A DNA stretch of 64,000 bases. Origin: Dolomedes plantarius (taxonomy: Eukaryota; Arthropoda; Arachnida; Araneae; Dolomedidae). The stretch spans positions 99,701,832 to 99,765,831 of the forward strand of contig OU015495.1 of the NCBI GenBank assembly GCA_907164885.2. Reading direction: 5' to 3'. Position numbers and translations under genes: made by a program. Below are positions 31,495 through 41,908 of the stretch, in pieces (position 1 is the first letter of the stretch; the number at the start of each line of letters is the position of its first letter). The notes beneath the pieces were generated by a model. It made no database searches. It was not told where the DNA came from and saw nothing but the letters and a program-made list of their open reading frames with translations.

Positions 31495-32395
31495 CCGATT
31501 TTTTTCTTTTAGCCTGATAAGTTTCTCGACAATTTTTCGATTAACATTAGCAAGATGATAATAATATAAGCAAAATTAAGCCTTTATTCTTTTCTACGAC
31601 AAACAAGTTTGCATTGTACTGCTCGGAAATAATGATGGGAAAAATTTAATATTTCTCTCCTTGCTTGCATAATCTTTCTTTTTCTTTTTTTTTTTCTGCT
31701 CTCTAGTTTTTCAGTTCAACATTTCTAGGAATCACCAATACTACTCAACTTTCACGAAACGAATCCTATACGAATTGTTTTATGTACAAGTTATTCCTTG
31801 TCGTTCGTTTGAATTTTATGAAGCATTTACTGCTAGAAGTTGTTTTAAGACCAAAGCAATAGTTCAGTTAAATGATAAAAAAAAAAAAATGCTTCAAATT
31901 TTGAAACACCAGAAAAGATGATAACAAAAGAACTGAAGAGCTCTGTAAGTTGTTTAGTCTTTCTTATGCGATATCATTTCTGAGTGCAAGTGCTATTTCA
32001 TTTGATAGCACTATTTCAAGAGAATGTATACAGAGAAATTCCCGGTTATATTTTTTTGTTTTAAACAGTCAGCTTATATCTCTCGTTTCACTGAGTACCG
32101 GAGAGAAATCCGAGATTTTGAGTGTTCTCTCGCAAACACTTTTTCATAGAAACCCTTTGACAGTCTTGGAAAAAAAGACATTGCGTTTAATGTGCCATTT
32201 AGCATTTTTTCTGTTCGAGTGATAAACATTTGAGTTCACTTGACTAAAGAATAGAATGCATTTAAGCTTTGTTGTATAACTTTTTTTCTACACTTAATCA
32301 TTTCAACGTGTTATTCCCATGTAATAAATTATGCACAAAATAAGAAGATCGAAAAAGAAATTATTTAAAAAAATACTACATCTTGTATGAATGCT
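31495..32395. other. AT-rich stretch, no recognised gene
   Basis: I see only AT-rich sequence with short unrecognised open frames, for example 31950-32222 plus. Confidence 0.5.
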
Positions 32396-32399
32396 TATA

Positions 32400-32765
32400 A
32401 AATGCTGAAATACATGCCCCCTATACATATATGTATTGTTGTTCCTAATGCCCCCTGGCAGGCAGTTCCAGACCAGGTCCATATAGGATTCTAGCTGAAG
32501 TGTGCGGCTCCGGTTTATATAGCACCACAAGGGTCAGAGTCCGTCTTAGCCTCAATTTTGACCGAGCACCCCCAGGAGTGACAATTTGGGGGATCGTATC
32601 CTCTCCCATCCTCTCTGACCTCATAGAGGGGATTTCCGGTCTACGGATTTAACTTGCCCATATCCGGCCTAGTCACGGAGTTATTTAATGGCGCTTGTCG
32701 GCATTCGATCCGAGCACCCTCAGCACCGAAAGCCAGCGCTCTACCACAAGTTTACCTCGAGCCCA
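32400..32765 (-). mobile_element. tRNA-derived SINE, second type
   Basis: On the minus strand, GTGGTAGAGCGCTGGC (A box, about 32732-32747) is followed by GGATCGAATGCC (B box, about 32700-32711) at tRNA-like spacing. A non-tRNA body with GAGAGGATGGGAGAGGAT then runs to about 32440. The tail boundary is uncertain and no target duplication was found. Its sequence is unlike the SINE at 27680-27857. Confidence 0.6.
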
Positions 32766-32823
32766 TGTGGTAGATACATATAACATACAATAGACAACGG
32801 AGAAGGCAGTCATAGGTCTATAC

Positions 32824-33722
32824 CAGGGGTACTCAAACTGCGGCTCACCAAGCTTATATGTGAGGCCCGAAACACTCATTAATCCCGCAGTTGAATTTAT
32901 AAACATAATTTTGGAAATTTGGGCCTGAAAAATACAAAACAGTACAAAATTGTGCCGCCTGCTGCTCACATTGTTCGCATCGACGTATCTTTGCGAATAA
33001 TCCTGTTCCAAAGTGAAATGTGCGAAGAACTTTTATAGAAATCGGCTTACTGATTACCATGTTTTTATTAACTAGCTTTCTTGTTTGTTTGTGTGTTTGT
33101 CCCTTACAAATCTTGCAATCGATTTTTAACTAACTTCCCGACTAGCTAGACATTTGAAACTTTTAGAATAGCTCAGAACACGATGACAATGCATTTTTTA
33201 ATACTTTTAGCCATCTTTAAGCAGAATTAAATCAATTTTCAGAAATTTTCAGTTAATTTTGTTTTGTAGACTGGTGCAGCCATCTATCGGCCGGAAGGGG
33301 AACGAAAAGTTAAACGCATGTTAACTTCCAATTCACTTTATTTTCTTTCAAGTTGATGGGATAATTCATCAAAAAAATTTTTAAAAAGTATTTATTAATA
33401 CATAGAATTGTCAAGTTTATATGATTCAACAGAAAATTTAAAAACAAGGTATATAAAAAGTTATTTTTAATCTTGTAATTATTTTTACCTTGATGACGTA
33501 TTGAGAGTAAGCATATAGCAAGTATAAAGCTGATTTGTTTAATATTGTCAAAAGTTTGTCTCAACATTAAAAATCCCCTTCATTTTTAAATAAACGCTTG
33601 AATGCATTTAGGTTTTGAGGTTTAGTTTTTACGTTAATATATTTTAAGGTATAGTGTACTATGTTGCGGTCCGCGTAACGTATGCACGTAACCCCAGAGA
33701 AAAAAAAGGTTGATTACGGCTG
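32824..33722. mobile_element. Non-autonomous hAT-like element
   Basis: The left end CAGGGGTACTCAAACTGCGGC and inverted right end CAGCCGTAATCAACC share the hAT terminal frame CAG...TA.TCAA. Subterminal GTGAGGCCCG and GTCCGCGTAAC are in the usual positions. The flanks GTCTATAC and ACCTAGAC are only a 5-of-8 match. The interior is AT-rich without transposase. Confidence 0.5.
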
Positions 33723-34403
33723 ACCTAGACAATATGAAGACACCACAAGTCATGTCCTTAGAACACTTTATGTCGGTTTTCCAGGATGTTGCCAGACTTG
33801 TGGTGGATAACGGTGACGGACTTCAACGAAAGACCCACCAGCACTCCTGGTCCGAAAGAGGAGAGAGAAAAGCAACGCAAAGCTCGCTAGTATACAAGTC
33901 GACACTTATAACTAGAGAGCCCTTCCCTTCAAACATATATAAAATTAATATTTCCATTTTCACCAACAGAGGTTAGAATTTTTTTAATTGGTTGGGGTGA
34001 TAGCTACGTGTTTTGAGGCTCACATTTCTCTACGTCCACATGCTTTTGTCAGTTTGATAGAATCCATACAATGGGACAAGAGCAGGTCTTGGCGGTGCTT
34101 AAGTTGATAATTGGCTTAACAGGGATTATTTACTACTATTGAGATTGAAGATCATTAAAGGCTCATCAATCTATCTTACTAATTTGTCACATCCTGTACT
34201 GATGTCTTCCTAATGCCATAATCCTCATGGGTCGTTTTAAGGCTGCCGTGTACTAACCCTATTGGATTCACTCACCTCAATGTTAACCTTTAGCTTACGG
34301 GGCCCATTTTTCCGATTCCCTCTTTGGAACGAAAAATTTCATACTCTCTTTGTACGAACGGCCATTAACGAGGTTATATATATATATATATATACTAGAG
34401 GGT

Positions 34404-34752
34404 AACCCGTCATTTTGACGTCATAATGGAAAAATTATATGAAAGTTAAAAAATATCCCGAATTATCTAACAATATTGCATTTAATCCACACCTTGTAAA
34501 AGCAAACCCTTTCATTATTTTTTTTAATTTAGTTTTTCATGTGATTGGAGTAGTAGACTGCCATCCAACCCGTCATTTTGACGTCATAATACTAATAATG
34601 ACGTCATAATAGAAAAAGTATATGAAAGTTAAAAAATATCCCGAATTATCTAACAATATTGCATTTAATCCACACCTTGTAAAAGCAAATCCTTTCATTA
34701 TTTTTTATTTATTTAGTTTTCCATGCGATTGGAGTAGTAGACTGCCATCCAG
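34404..34752. repeat. Tandem direct repeat, two ~165-185-bp units with TGACGTCA palindromes
   Basis: Unit 1 (34404-34566) and unit 2 (34567-34752) are nearly identical. Each starts AACCCGTCATTTTGACGTCA and ends GTAGTAGACTGCCATCCA. Unit 2 has an extra AATGACGTCATAATA. TGACGTCA occurs three times. ACTAGAGGGTAACCCG at the left edge looks like the inverted 3' end of a Helitron-type element (CTCTAGT after reversal). The 81-codon frame in unit 2 appears incidental. Confidence 0.85.
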
Positions 34753-35107
34753 TTTTTTACAGCTCACTACGCGATATGAATACTTGAGCTACTTGATTCA
34801 TTCACCTTCAAGTCTGTTTACTTTCAGAATTCATCGCAAAAGTAAACAGATTTTTAAAAACTGTTAAATATACAGCTAAAAGCATCCAATTTTTTTTAGT
34901 TCTGAATATTTTATAGAAAAATAGGCTGAACAAACGTGATTTGATGGAGAAGATATAAGTTTTTAGGTAAGAAAAAAGTCTGATCCACATCTGAAATCGA
35001 AATTAGGCCTAACCGGCCATTTGTTTACTGATGGCTTCAATTGAAAGATGAGTACAGCCCGGAAGTGTTATACAGAGACAACGGCTATTATATATAGGAC
35101 TAGTAGG

Positions 35108-35144
35108 TAACCATATATATATAATATAATATATATATAATATA

Positions 35145-35183
<39 letters not shown>

Positions 35184-35195
35184 TTATTTATTCAT
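35108..35195. repeat. (AT)n-rich microsatellite
   Basis: ATAATATAAT runs followed by (AT)n and then TTTATTTATTTA. Confidence 0.9.
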
Positions 35196-35600
35196 TATCG
35201 GGCCCGTATTCTTGGGATACATGCTATCCCACCCCGAAAGGAAACTACATTTAGTGTCTACTATTTACAACTACATAAATGCTTATAATCCAATATAAAT
35301 AGTATTTTCAGATAGCCTGAATTTTTCTGCACCTTGCAACAGGATTCATTTTATACCAAAGGAATTTTTGAACGATTAAAACACACTATAACAGATTTCT
35401 TCCCCGAATAACTAAAATTTAAAAATGTTATTTGCATTTTTTTTTAAACGAAAAATGTCCCAAGGTGTAAAATTCCTTTCTCTATTACGGAGTACAGTTA
35501 AAAGAAAAAAATCTTTCAATCCTAGTCGGAAATCCGTGGACACATTTCTCCATAGGTTAACAATGAGGTGAGCGAATCCAATAGGGTTAGTGGCAGCCAA

Positions 35601-35789
35601 AGGGCCTGTTCACATAGGAGTCCGTTGCGTTGCGTTAAGGAAAAGATGACGTTGAGACGAAAATAAACCAATCATAGGCGTTAAAAATTTCATTGCTAAT
35701 CGTTTGGAGGCATATGATTGGTTTATTTTCGTCTCAACGTCATCTTTTCCTTAACGCAATGCTACGGACTCCTATGGGAACAGGCCCTT
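35601..35789. mobile_element. Hairpin MITE, copy 2 of 2
   Basis: A near-perfect long palindrome: the outer AGGGCCTGTTCACATAGGAG is mirrored at the right edge, and GACGAAAATAAACCAATCAT in the left half is mirrored in the right half. Related to 31308-31490, but here the inner arms are also inverted copies, so the whole unit could fold into one hairpin. Confidence 0.85.
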
Positions 35790-37125
35790 AAGCCACCATA
35801 TGAATTGTTTGCATACTATTGTTTATTTGCGTTCATTTGTGTGTGGCAACATCAATAACAATAACTGAAATTTACTTTGGTCCTTTGGTGGAATAGTAGT
35901 AAGTTATAAAATTAATGCTTAAATAAGTCTTTCTTAACTTTTATCTAACAGTTATAATCCTATTTATGTAGTTTTTCAAAATTTAAATGCATAATTAAAT
36001 ATGAAACATAAATGATAAACGAAAGATAAAGTTTGACTAATGTGATAAAAGGTATGAATAAAGCTTTGAAATAGTTTAATTTCGAGATTTCAGTACCAGT
36101 TCTAACGAATCAAGATTTAAAAATAATATACGCATTCAACTCACACTTTAAATAAATTATGCTTTCAAAGTATAATTGGTTTAAACACGCAAAAGCTTAC
36201 ATAGAAGTGCTTATGAATAATATCTACTTGGTAGTTTCGTCAGTTACATAACTGGTAGTTACAAATCAACGGATTAGTATGGTTTGCATTAAAATAAACG
36301 TTTGTATTACAGTGTTCAGTAATGAGATCAATTGCATAAAATACACAAATTTTATTCAATCTATAAATATAAATATATTGAATCCTAAATTTAAAAATAA
36401 CATTCGGATAAATTACTTTAAGCTTGTAGTTGTTTTAAATCATTTAAATAACTTTCAGTAAGTAAATTAATATTTCGATAACATTAACAATTGAATAGTT
36501 ACTCTGTTATTTTTTTCACGGTTCTTGTACCATTAATATAAATATCTTTTTAAAAATATACTTCTCCAAATTGATAAATAATGCTAAACTATATTTGTAT
36601 CTATTTCAGTTTCCGTCTTTGAAAACTTGCTTTAGTGTGATGTTTGTCGAAGCATTGCTGCTACATTACCTGAAATTATTCTCAATGCTTCAGCGATTTG
36701 AGCGCAGTTGAACAGTAATCTTCGTTTTTGTATAGGGTGACTTCGTAAACTTCCAGTTGGGTTTGTTGTTTCTGAGTTGTCCCCCCCCCCTTTTATTTGG
36801 AAGGATTGTCCAGTTTTAAGGTGTGTTTATCTATTAGATCACATTTTTCGTGCAGAATAAATCCCTCGTTCAATTATGAAGTCATTGAATTATTTTTCAT
36901 TTATTTCCGAAAGTTGGCGTTCCGAAAGTAGGTATATGAATGAAATTTCAGATTCTACCGTTGTATTTATCATCCTTCATTAGAAAGGGCTGAAACGCCT
37001 TTTTATACAATAAGTACTTCGATTAAATTGCACTTATTGGGTCTTTCTTTCTGTGAACGTATAGCTTGGTGGCAAATGTTTATCCATAGTCTTTAATTTC
37101 ATCTAAATATACATAACAATTTAAA
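35790..37125. other. AT-rich stretch, no recognised gene
   Basis: No coding region, RNA gene or inverted-repeat element is recognisable. A C10 homopolymer lies near 36781. Confidence 0.5.
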
Positions 37126-37129
37126 TTTA

Positions 37130-37167
37130 GGATATATATATATATATATATATTACTTTAAAAAGTG

Positions 37168-37222
<55 letters not shown>
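37130..37222. repeat. (AT)n microsatellite, two runs
   Basis: Two long TA runs separated by ATTACTTTAAAAAGTGTTATA, directly left of the hAT insertion. Confidence 0.9.
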
Positions 37223-37224
<2 letters not shown>

Positions 37225-37620
37225 AGCACGTAAATACTCTAGAGCAGGGTTTCCCAAAGTGGGCGATACCGCCACCCGGGGGGCGGTAGTAGTCTCGGGG
37301 AACAATTTGGAGATGGTGAACGAAAATAGGGGACGGTGAAAGCTTAAAGAAAGAAAACGAGACAATTCTAAAACATTCCAAAGAAACTAGACTCAGAGTG
37401 TACGGAAAGACCTAGGCGGGAAACAATCATGTATTCTGATACTTGCTACGAATCCAGTGATTTAATTTTCCATTTTTGGTGTAATGAGCATCTTGGGAAG
37501 TACCACTCATTCTGTATTTTGCACCATTTGTACTTCTATTCTCTCCTTGTTGTTGTATTAAACATAAATGCTCAACAGATAGTCACATGTTCCATAACTT
37601 ATTGTACGTATTGTACGTAT

Positions 37621-38925
37621 TTACTTATTTTACGTATATAGCATAGCAGGAAGAAAATGTGATTAAATTTGTAGGCAATTTGGGGGTACACAGGGTTCGA
37701 AATTAGCACACACAGCAGCCGTCTCTGGCAGCTAAAACAGCTCTAGTCGAACTGGGCTTGGATGACAGATACGAGCAAGTCTTTCCATGCTGCTTCAAGT
37801 CTATGTCACACTTCATCAATCGTAGTGGCTGGAGAGCGGTGGCTGCCCAGTCTCTCAGCAACCCATAACCAGGTGTTTTCAATGGGTGAGAGATCTAGAG
37901 AACGTGCTGGACTGAGCCACAGTCGAACACCCTCTGTGCCAAGGTAGGTTAGGATACGACGGGCAACATGTGGTTTTGCGTTATCTTGTTGAAAGATGAC
38001 GTCACCGAGGCCTCGAACATAGGGCACAGCCACCCGCCTTGAGATCTGATAAATGTAACGCTGGCTGTTCAGATTACCTACGACGCGAACAAGAGGTGTT
38101 CATGTCGTGTACCCAATGGCTGCCCATACCATCATACCAGGTGCAGGGCCCGTATGACGATATCGAATGCAAGCATGCCACATGCCTTCTCCTCGGTGCC
38201 TCCAGACACGGATACGTCCATCATGATGCTGCACGCAGAACCAGGACTTGTCTGTAAAGACGATGTGGTGCCACTCCTGTATCCAGTTTCGTCGATGGGT
38301 ACACCACTGTCGCCGCGCGTGTCTATGCTGCAATGTCAAGAGAAATCGCTATAATGGTCACCGTGCTGACAGTCCGTGCTGATACTTGTCGTGCTGCAAA
38401 CAAGCCCATTTCCTGACTCCAGGTCCGTGATGTGGCTGTACGATCCTGCAAGGCCGACCTGACAACATGTCTGTCCTCTCGGACGTTAGTGGCGGGAGGC
38501 CGTTGAGATCCTGCATGGCGTTCAGTATGACCCGTCTGAACCCATCGATTCCATATTCGCATGACAGTTGTTGGATTCCGACCAATGCGAGTAGCATTAT
38601 CGCGGAACGATAAATCGATAGGCCACGATCCTGCCGCTATCGAATTCCAACACGTGCTGGTAGCCGTTTCTCCTTCTTATGCGAGGCACAACACGATCTT
38701 CTCACAAACAACCAACATTGAAATGCAATTTCAGAATGAGAAACCCGCTGCGTAACTTTACTTTTATACAGAGTTTGAGATGCCCTTCCCCCCCCCCCCC
38801 CTGCGTCGTTCGATTGCACTTAAATGCTAATCATTTGCATATCCTAGCATCTTCTTCCTTTCATGCAAATTTGACGTTTGAATCATCCCTCCTTCACGGT
38901 GTTGCAATTTTAATGTCTAGCAGTG
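37621..38925 (-). mobile_element. Tc1 element, end-truncated, same family as the one at 18504
   Basis: The right end GTTGCAATTTTAATGTCTAG followed by CAGTG and TA (38926-38927) is the family terminus. The left side starts within the element (TTACTTATTTTACG), lacking the other terminal repeat. Reversed, the sequence matches the two halves of the element at 18504-22675 and fills the part that the hAT insertion disrupted there. Confidence 0.8.
37735..38705 (-). pseudogene. Tc1 transposase, decayed DD34E copy
   Basis: Minus-strand segments in several frames give MRIWNRWVQTG (HTH), then QEWHHIVFTDKSWFCVQHHDGRIRVWRH. Next come HTGPAPGMMVWAAIGY and FQQDNAKPHVARRILTYL, then SLDLSPIENTW. Asp in FTDKS, Asp in QQDNA and Glu in PIENTW are kept with 34 residues between the last two. 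Frameshifts near 38340-38370 and 38040 break it. Confidence 0.8.
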
Positions 38926-38959
38926 TATTTATGAGAAAAATATAGTGTCAGAAAAGAGA

Positions 38960-39178
38960 TTACTTTTAAAAGTTATAATATCAACTCTTCCAGTATCTTC
39001 AAGCGAATGCGAGCGAAGATTTTCACAAATGAATTTGATTCTTAGATCAACAAGAGCTTCTTTGTTGACGAAACTGTTTCAATCAACTTAATGGATTCCA
39101 AAAGTGACATAGCCTATTTGACAGACTTGTTTAATAGATTCAATGACGGAAATCAAAACTCCAAGGCGTTGAGCTGAA
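38960..39178 (+). pseudogene. hAT transposase C-terminal fragment (KIAA1586-like)
   Basis: The plus strand reads STLPVSSSECERRFSQMNLI and then RASLLTK before frameshifting. This is the hAT dimerisation motif in its ECER.FS variant. It sits directly beside the Tc1 end inside the larger hAT element. Confidence 0.6.
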
Positions 39179-39249
39179 TTTAATAAAAACAAAAAACTGT
39201 GATTTCTGCGTTTGTAGCAAAACTTCTGTAACAAAAAAAAAAAAAAAGG

Positions 39250-39704
39250 AAGAGGGGGAATTCAGCCAATTTTCACATTTATTAACAGTAGAAAAACATG
39301 ATGAAGACATGCTTATCTATTGTCAGTATTTGGAGGCTCTCCATTTTGAATTCAACTAACAGTTTGAAGACATTTTTAAAATGAACATACCCAATTGGGT
39401 TTTGGACCCTCATTCAGGATCAAACTCAGACGAAGCTGTAAAATTACAAGAAGTAACAACAAATGAAGAATTCAAATTTAAATTTAAACACAGCTATGAA
39501 CAGTAAAAAAAAAATAAATATTATTAACGTTTCCTTCATTGTATTTAGTGGAACGTGGGTTCAGTGTGGTCACAAATCTGTTAACTAAAAACATAAATCG
39601 ACTGCAAATATGCTAATCGCGGTGATTTAAGCATGTTGCTGACTAAAACAGAGCCGAATATAAATGAATTGATTGCTGTGTACCAAGTTCATCCTTCTCA
39701 TTAG
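39250..39704 (+). pseudogene. hAT transposase C-terminal fragment (ZBED5-like)
   Basis: In broken frames: FSHLLTVEKHDEDMLIY, then IPNWVLDPHSGSNSDEAVKL. After an internal deletion, VERGFSVVTNLLTKNINRL and TEPNINELIAVYQVHPSH lead to a TAG at 39702-39704. The latter motifs are characteristic of ZBED5/SCAND3-type hAT transposases. Several stops and indels make it dead. Confidence 0.7.
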
Positions 39705-39810
39705 TTTACTGTTATTTGTAATATTTACTAAACAATTATTATCCTTCGTTATCTTAATTTTCTGCAGGTAATGCGAAAGTAACTATGGTTGATTTTAATA
39801 AATAATTTTA

Positions 39811-41121
39811 CAGAAGATCGTTCGTACTTTATGGAAACGATTTTGATATTTAAGTTTTATGTATAAATGCCGTATTTTTTGCGGTGATTTGCTTCTATCT
39901 GATAGCCATGGTTCTTGACAATAGCTCTAGCTTGAATTTTCTATGAAAGTGAACTTTTTCTTCGTACTGTCATGTCAATTTTACTTCATTCCTATTGGAC
40001 CGTTTTCAAATGTCCGTTCATTGTTCTTGGATGCCGTGTTCCTAAGGCTCGTTTTTATAAACCGAGAGCGCAAAAGTGCATTGGAGAAGCGTCAGGTAAT
40101 TTTCAGGTATTTCATTAAATGAGATTTACTTTATTCCTGTTTTTTGATTCTTTCTTTGCTAAATAAGCGGCAGTTTATTTAGGCGTGTGACTAGAGGCTT
40201 TGTCCATATGATGCCCAACTTTATTAATGTCCTTTCCATATAAGAATGAAATTTCTTATTCAAAAATTGGTTCTAAAATATTATGCTAATAGTAGAGTGA
40301 ATTAATTTTGGCTTTACGCGAGGCTTTTTTGATTTTTAATTTGCCGTTGTAAGAAAATCCTGCAACTATCATGAATCCCTTTATGAACTTTTCTGTGCAC
40401 TGACGAAGCCATTTCGTACGGCCATTCCCTTCAGTTGAGCAATAGAAAATTGATATTTTTAAAATTACAGTCACTTATATACACCCATGCCTCCTCGAGT
40501 GTTACCAAAAATTTTAATTTTTCAGCATCTAGGTGTTTTTCATATAATTTTCTACAATTTGTTTTTCTTTCAGCAATATGCTTTGGCAAAGGCAGATGAA
40601 CTTTAGGTTTAAACATCTTTTTTATCTTCAAGTCTTTATGAATGATACATTTACTTACAGTGCCAAAAGACATTCCTAGTTTCGATGCGATGGAACTTTG
40701 AGTCGGCGGATTTACTTTTAGGATCGAAGACTTCACGTTCTTGGTATTTACCTGCGTACGAACAGTCTTAGGAGGAGGTTTCACGGTCATGTTTTCACTT
40801 TTACTTCCAGACGATTTTTTTCGTTTCAAATTTAATATATATTATAAATACCTTTTTTTGAAATGCCCTAACCGCGATTTTTTACACCAATTTATAATTT
40901 GTTGATACGAATATTTCTCCCCGTAAAGCGCAGTTACGTAACCTTCGAGCCATCTATCATTTTTAGGAGCCATTTTCAGAATAAATCTTTTATTTTACAT
41001 TCCAATCAAAACAAAACAGTAGCAGACGATTATTCTGAAATTGCCAATTTTTATTATCTCAAAATGCAAACGCCAAAAATAAATCACAAATTCGTTTTCA
41101 AAAAGTGTGAACGACCTTCTG
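39811..41121 (-). mobile_element. Mariner-type element with DD41D-like spacing, nested in the hAT element
   Basis: The left end CAGAAGATCGTTCGTACTTT and inverted right end CAGAAGGTCGTTCACACTTT lie between TA dinucleotides (39809-39810 and 41122-41123). It is 1311 bp, a normal mariner size, with a decayed transposase on the minus strand. Confidence 0.85.
39840..40829 (-). pseudogene. Mariner transposase remnant (DD41D-type spacing)
   Basis: The open N-terminal part (40829-40431) has the HTH-like QSSIASKLGMSFGTVSKCI and then LKFLVTLEEAWVY, where the first catalytic Asp appears replaced by Glu (TLEEAW). A frameshift near 40435 leads to GNGRTKWLRQ and MIVAGFSYNGKLKI (40474-40286). Further on are MDKASSHTPK and, after several stops, DASPMHF. 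Forty-one codons separate the Asp of MDKASSH from the His where the third acidic residue belongs. The third acidic residue and at least four codons are thus lost. Confidence 0.65.
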
Positions 41122-41908
41122 TATAATTTTAAGCTTCAAGTGGTCTTATTTACAACAACATATTTCTTTACTATGTTCTGTATAGGTAGAAAGATGTATA
41201 CATAAATGGCCGAAAATTTGTCATTGTATGTCTGTTTACTCGCATAGGAAGGTAAATTTCTAGGGGAGCGGTGAGTAATTTTTTCTCTGAAAAGGGGGCG
41301 GTAGACCAAATAAGTTTGAGAACCCCTGCTCTAAAGTATATAGTAATTGAGGATACCATCAAAACAATTAGTTTCTTTCTATAGGATTATGAAGTAAAAT
41401 ATTTCCATTAAATGATAGTTTTTTTTGTGTGGTATATTTCTTTTAAGAAGTCCAAAAGTAATCTGCGGACTTCGTGGAGTTCCTTTCCCTTTATAATTAG
41501 TTTTCTCTTTAGATGTGTCTTGGAGGATGATTTTTCATGTTCTCAGCTTACGGTTCATAGGTTCTTGGGGGGAAAAATCGAGAGGGGAGTCATGGAAATG
41601 AATCTTTAAAAAGCCTTGTAACCCAGTTCGTTGTAGTTTTCCAGGAGCTTACACGGAGACCTCCCTCCTGTTCGCTTTAATTTCTTGTCGATTAGTCTTT
41701 ATGTCCGCCCCATATTTTTTGAAGCACACGCATGCAGCTGGATCAAGTGACATCACATATAGTATCACGAATTATCTCCTAACTTTTAGTTTCTTCCACC
41801 CCTGTGACTTTTGTTTCTAGGAGAAGAAAGACTAAACTGTTTCGATTCATTGCGTGTGTGACGATCTCATAATTAAATTTATACTGATGTAAAAGAACAG
41901 TAATTTTA

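Larger units (their letters stand above)
37245..41328 (+). mobile_element. hAT element (ZBED5-like) hosting a Tc1 and a mariner insertion
   Basis: The left end CAGGGTTTCCCAAAGTGGGC and inverted right end CAGGGGTTCTCAAACTTATT are flanked by CTCTAGAG (37237-37244) and CTCTAAAG (41329-41336), an 8-bp duplication with one mismatch. GGGCGGTAG occurs near both ends. Removing the inner Tc1 (37621-38925) and mariner (39811-41121) leaves about 1.47 kb with decayed hAT transposase pieces. Confidence 0.85.
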
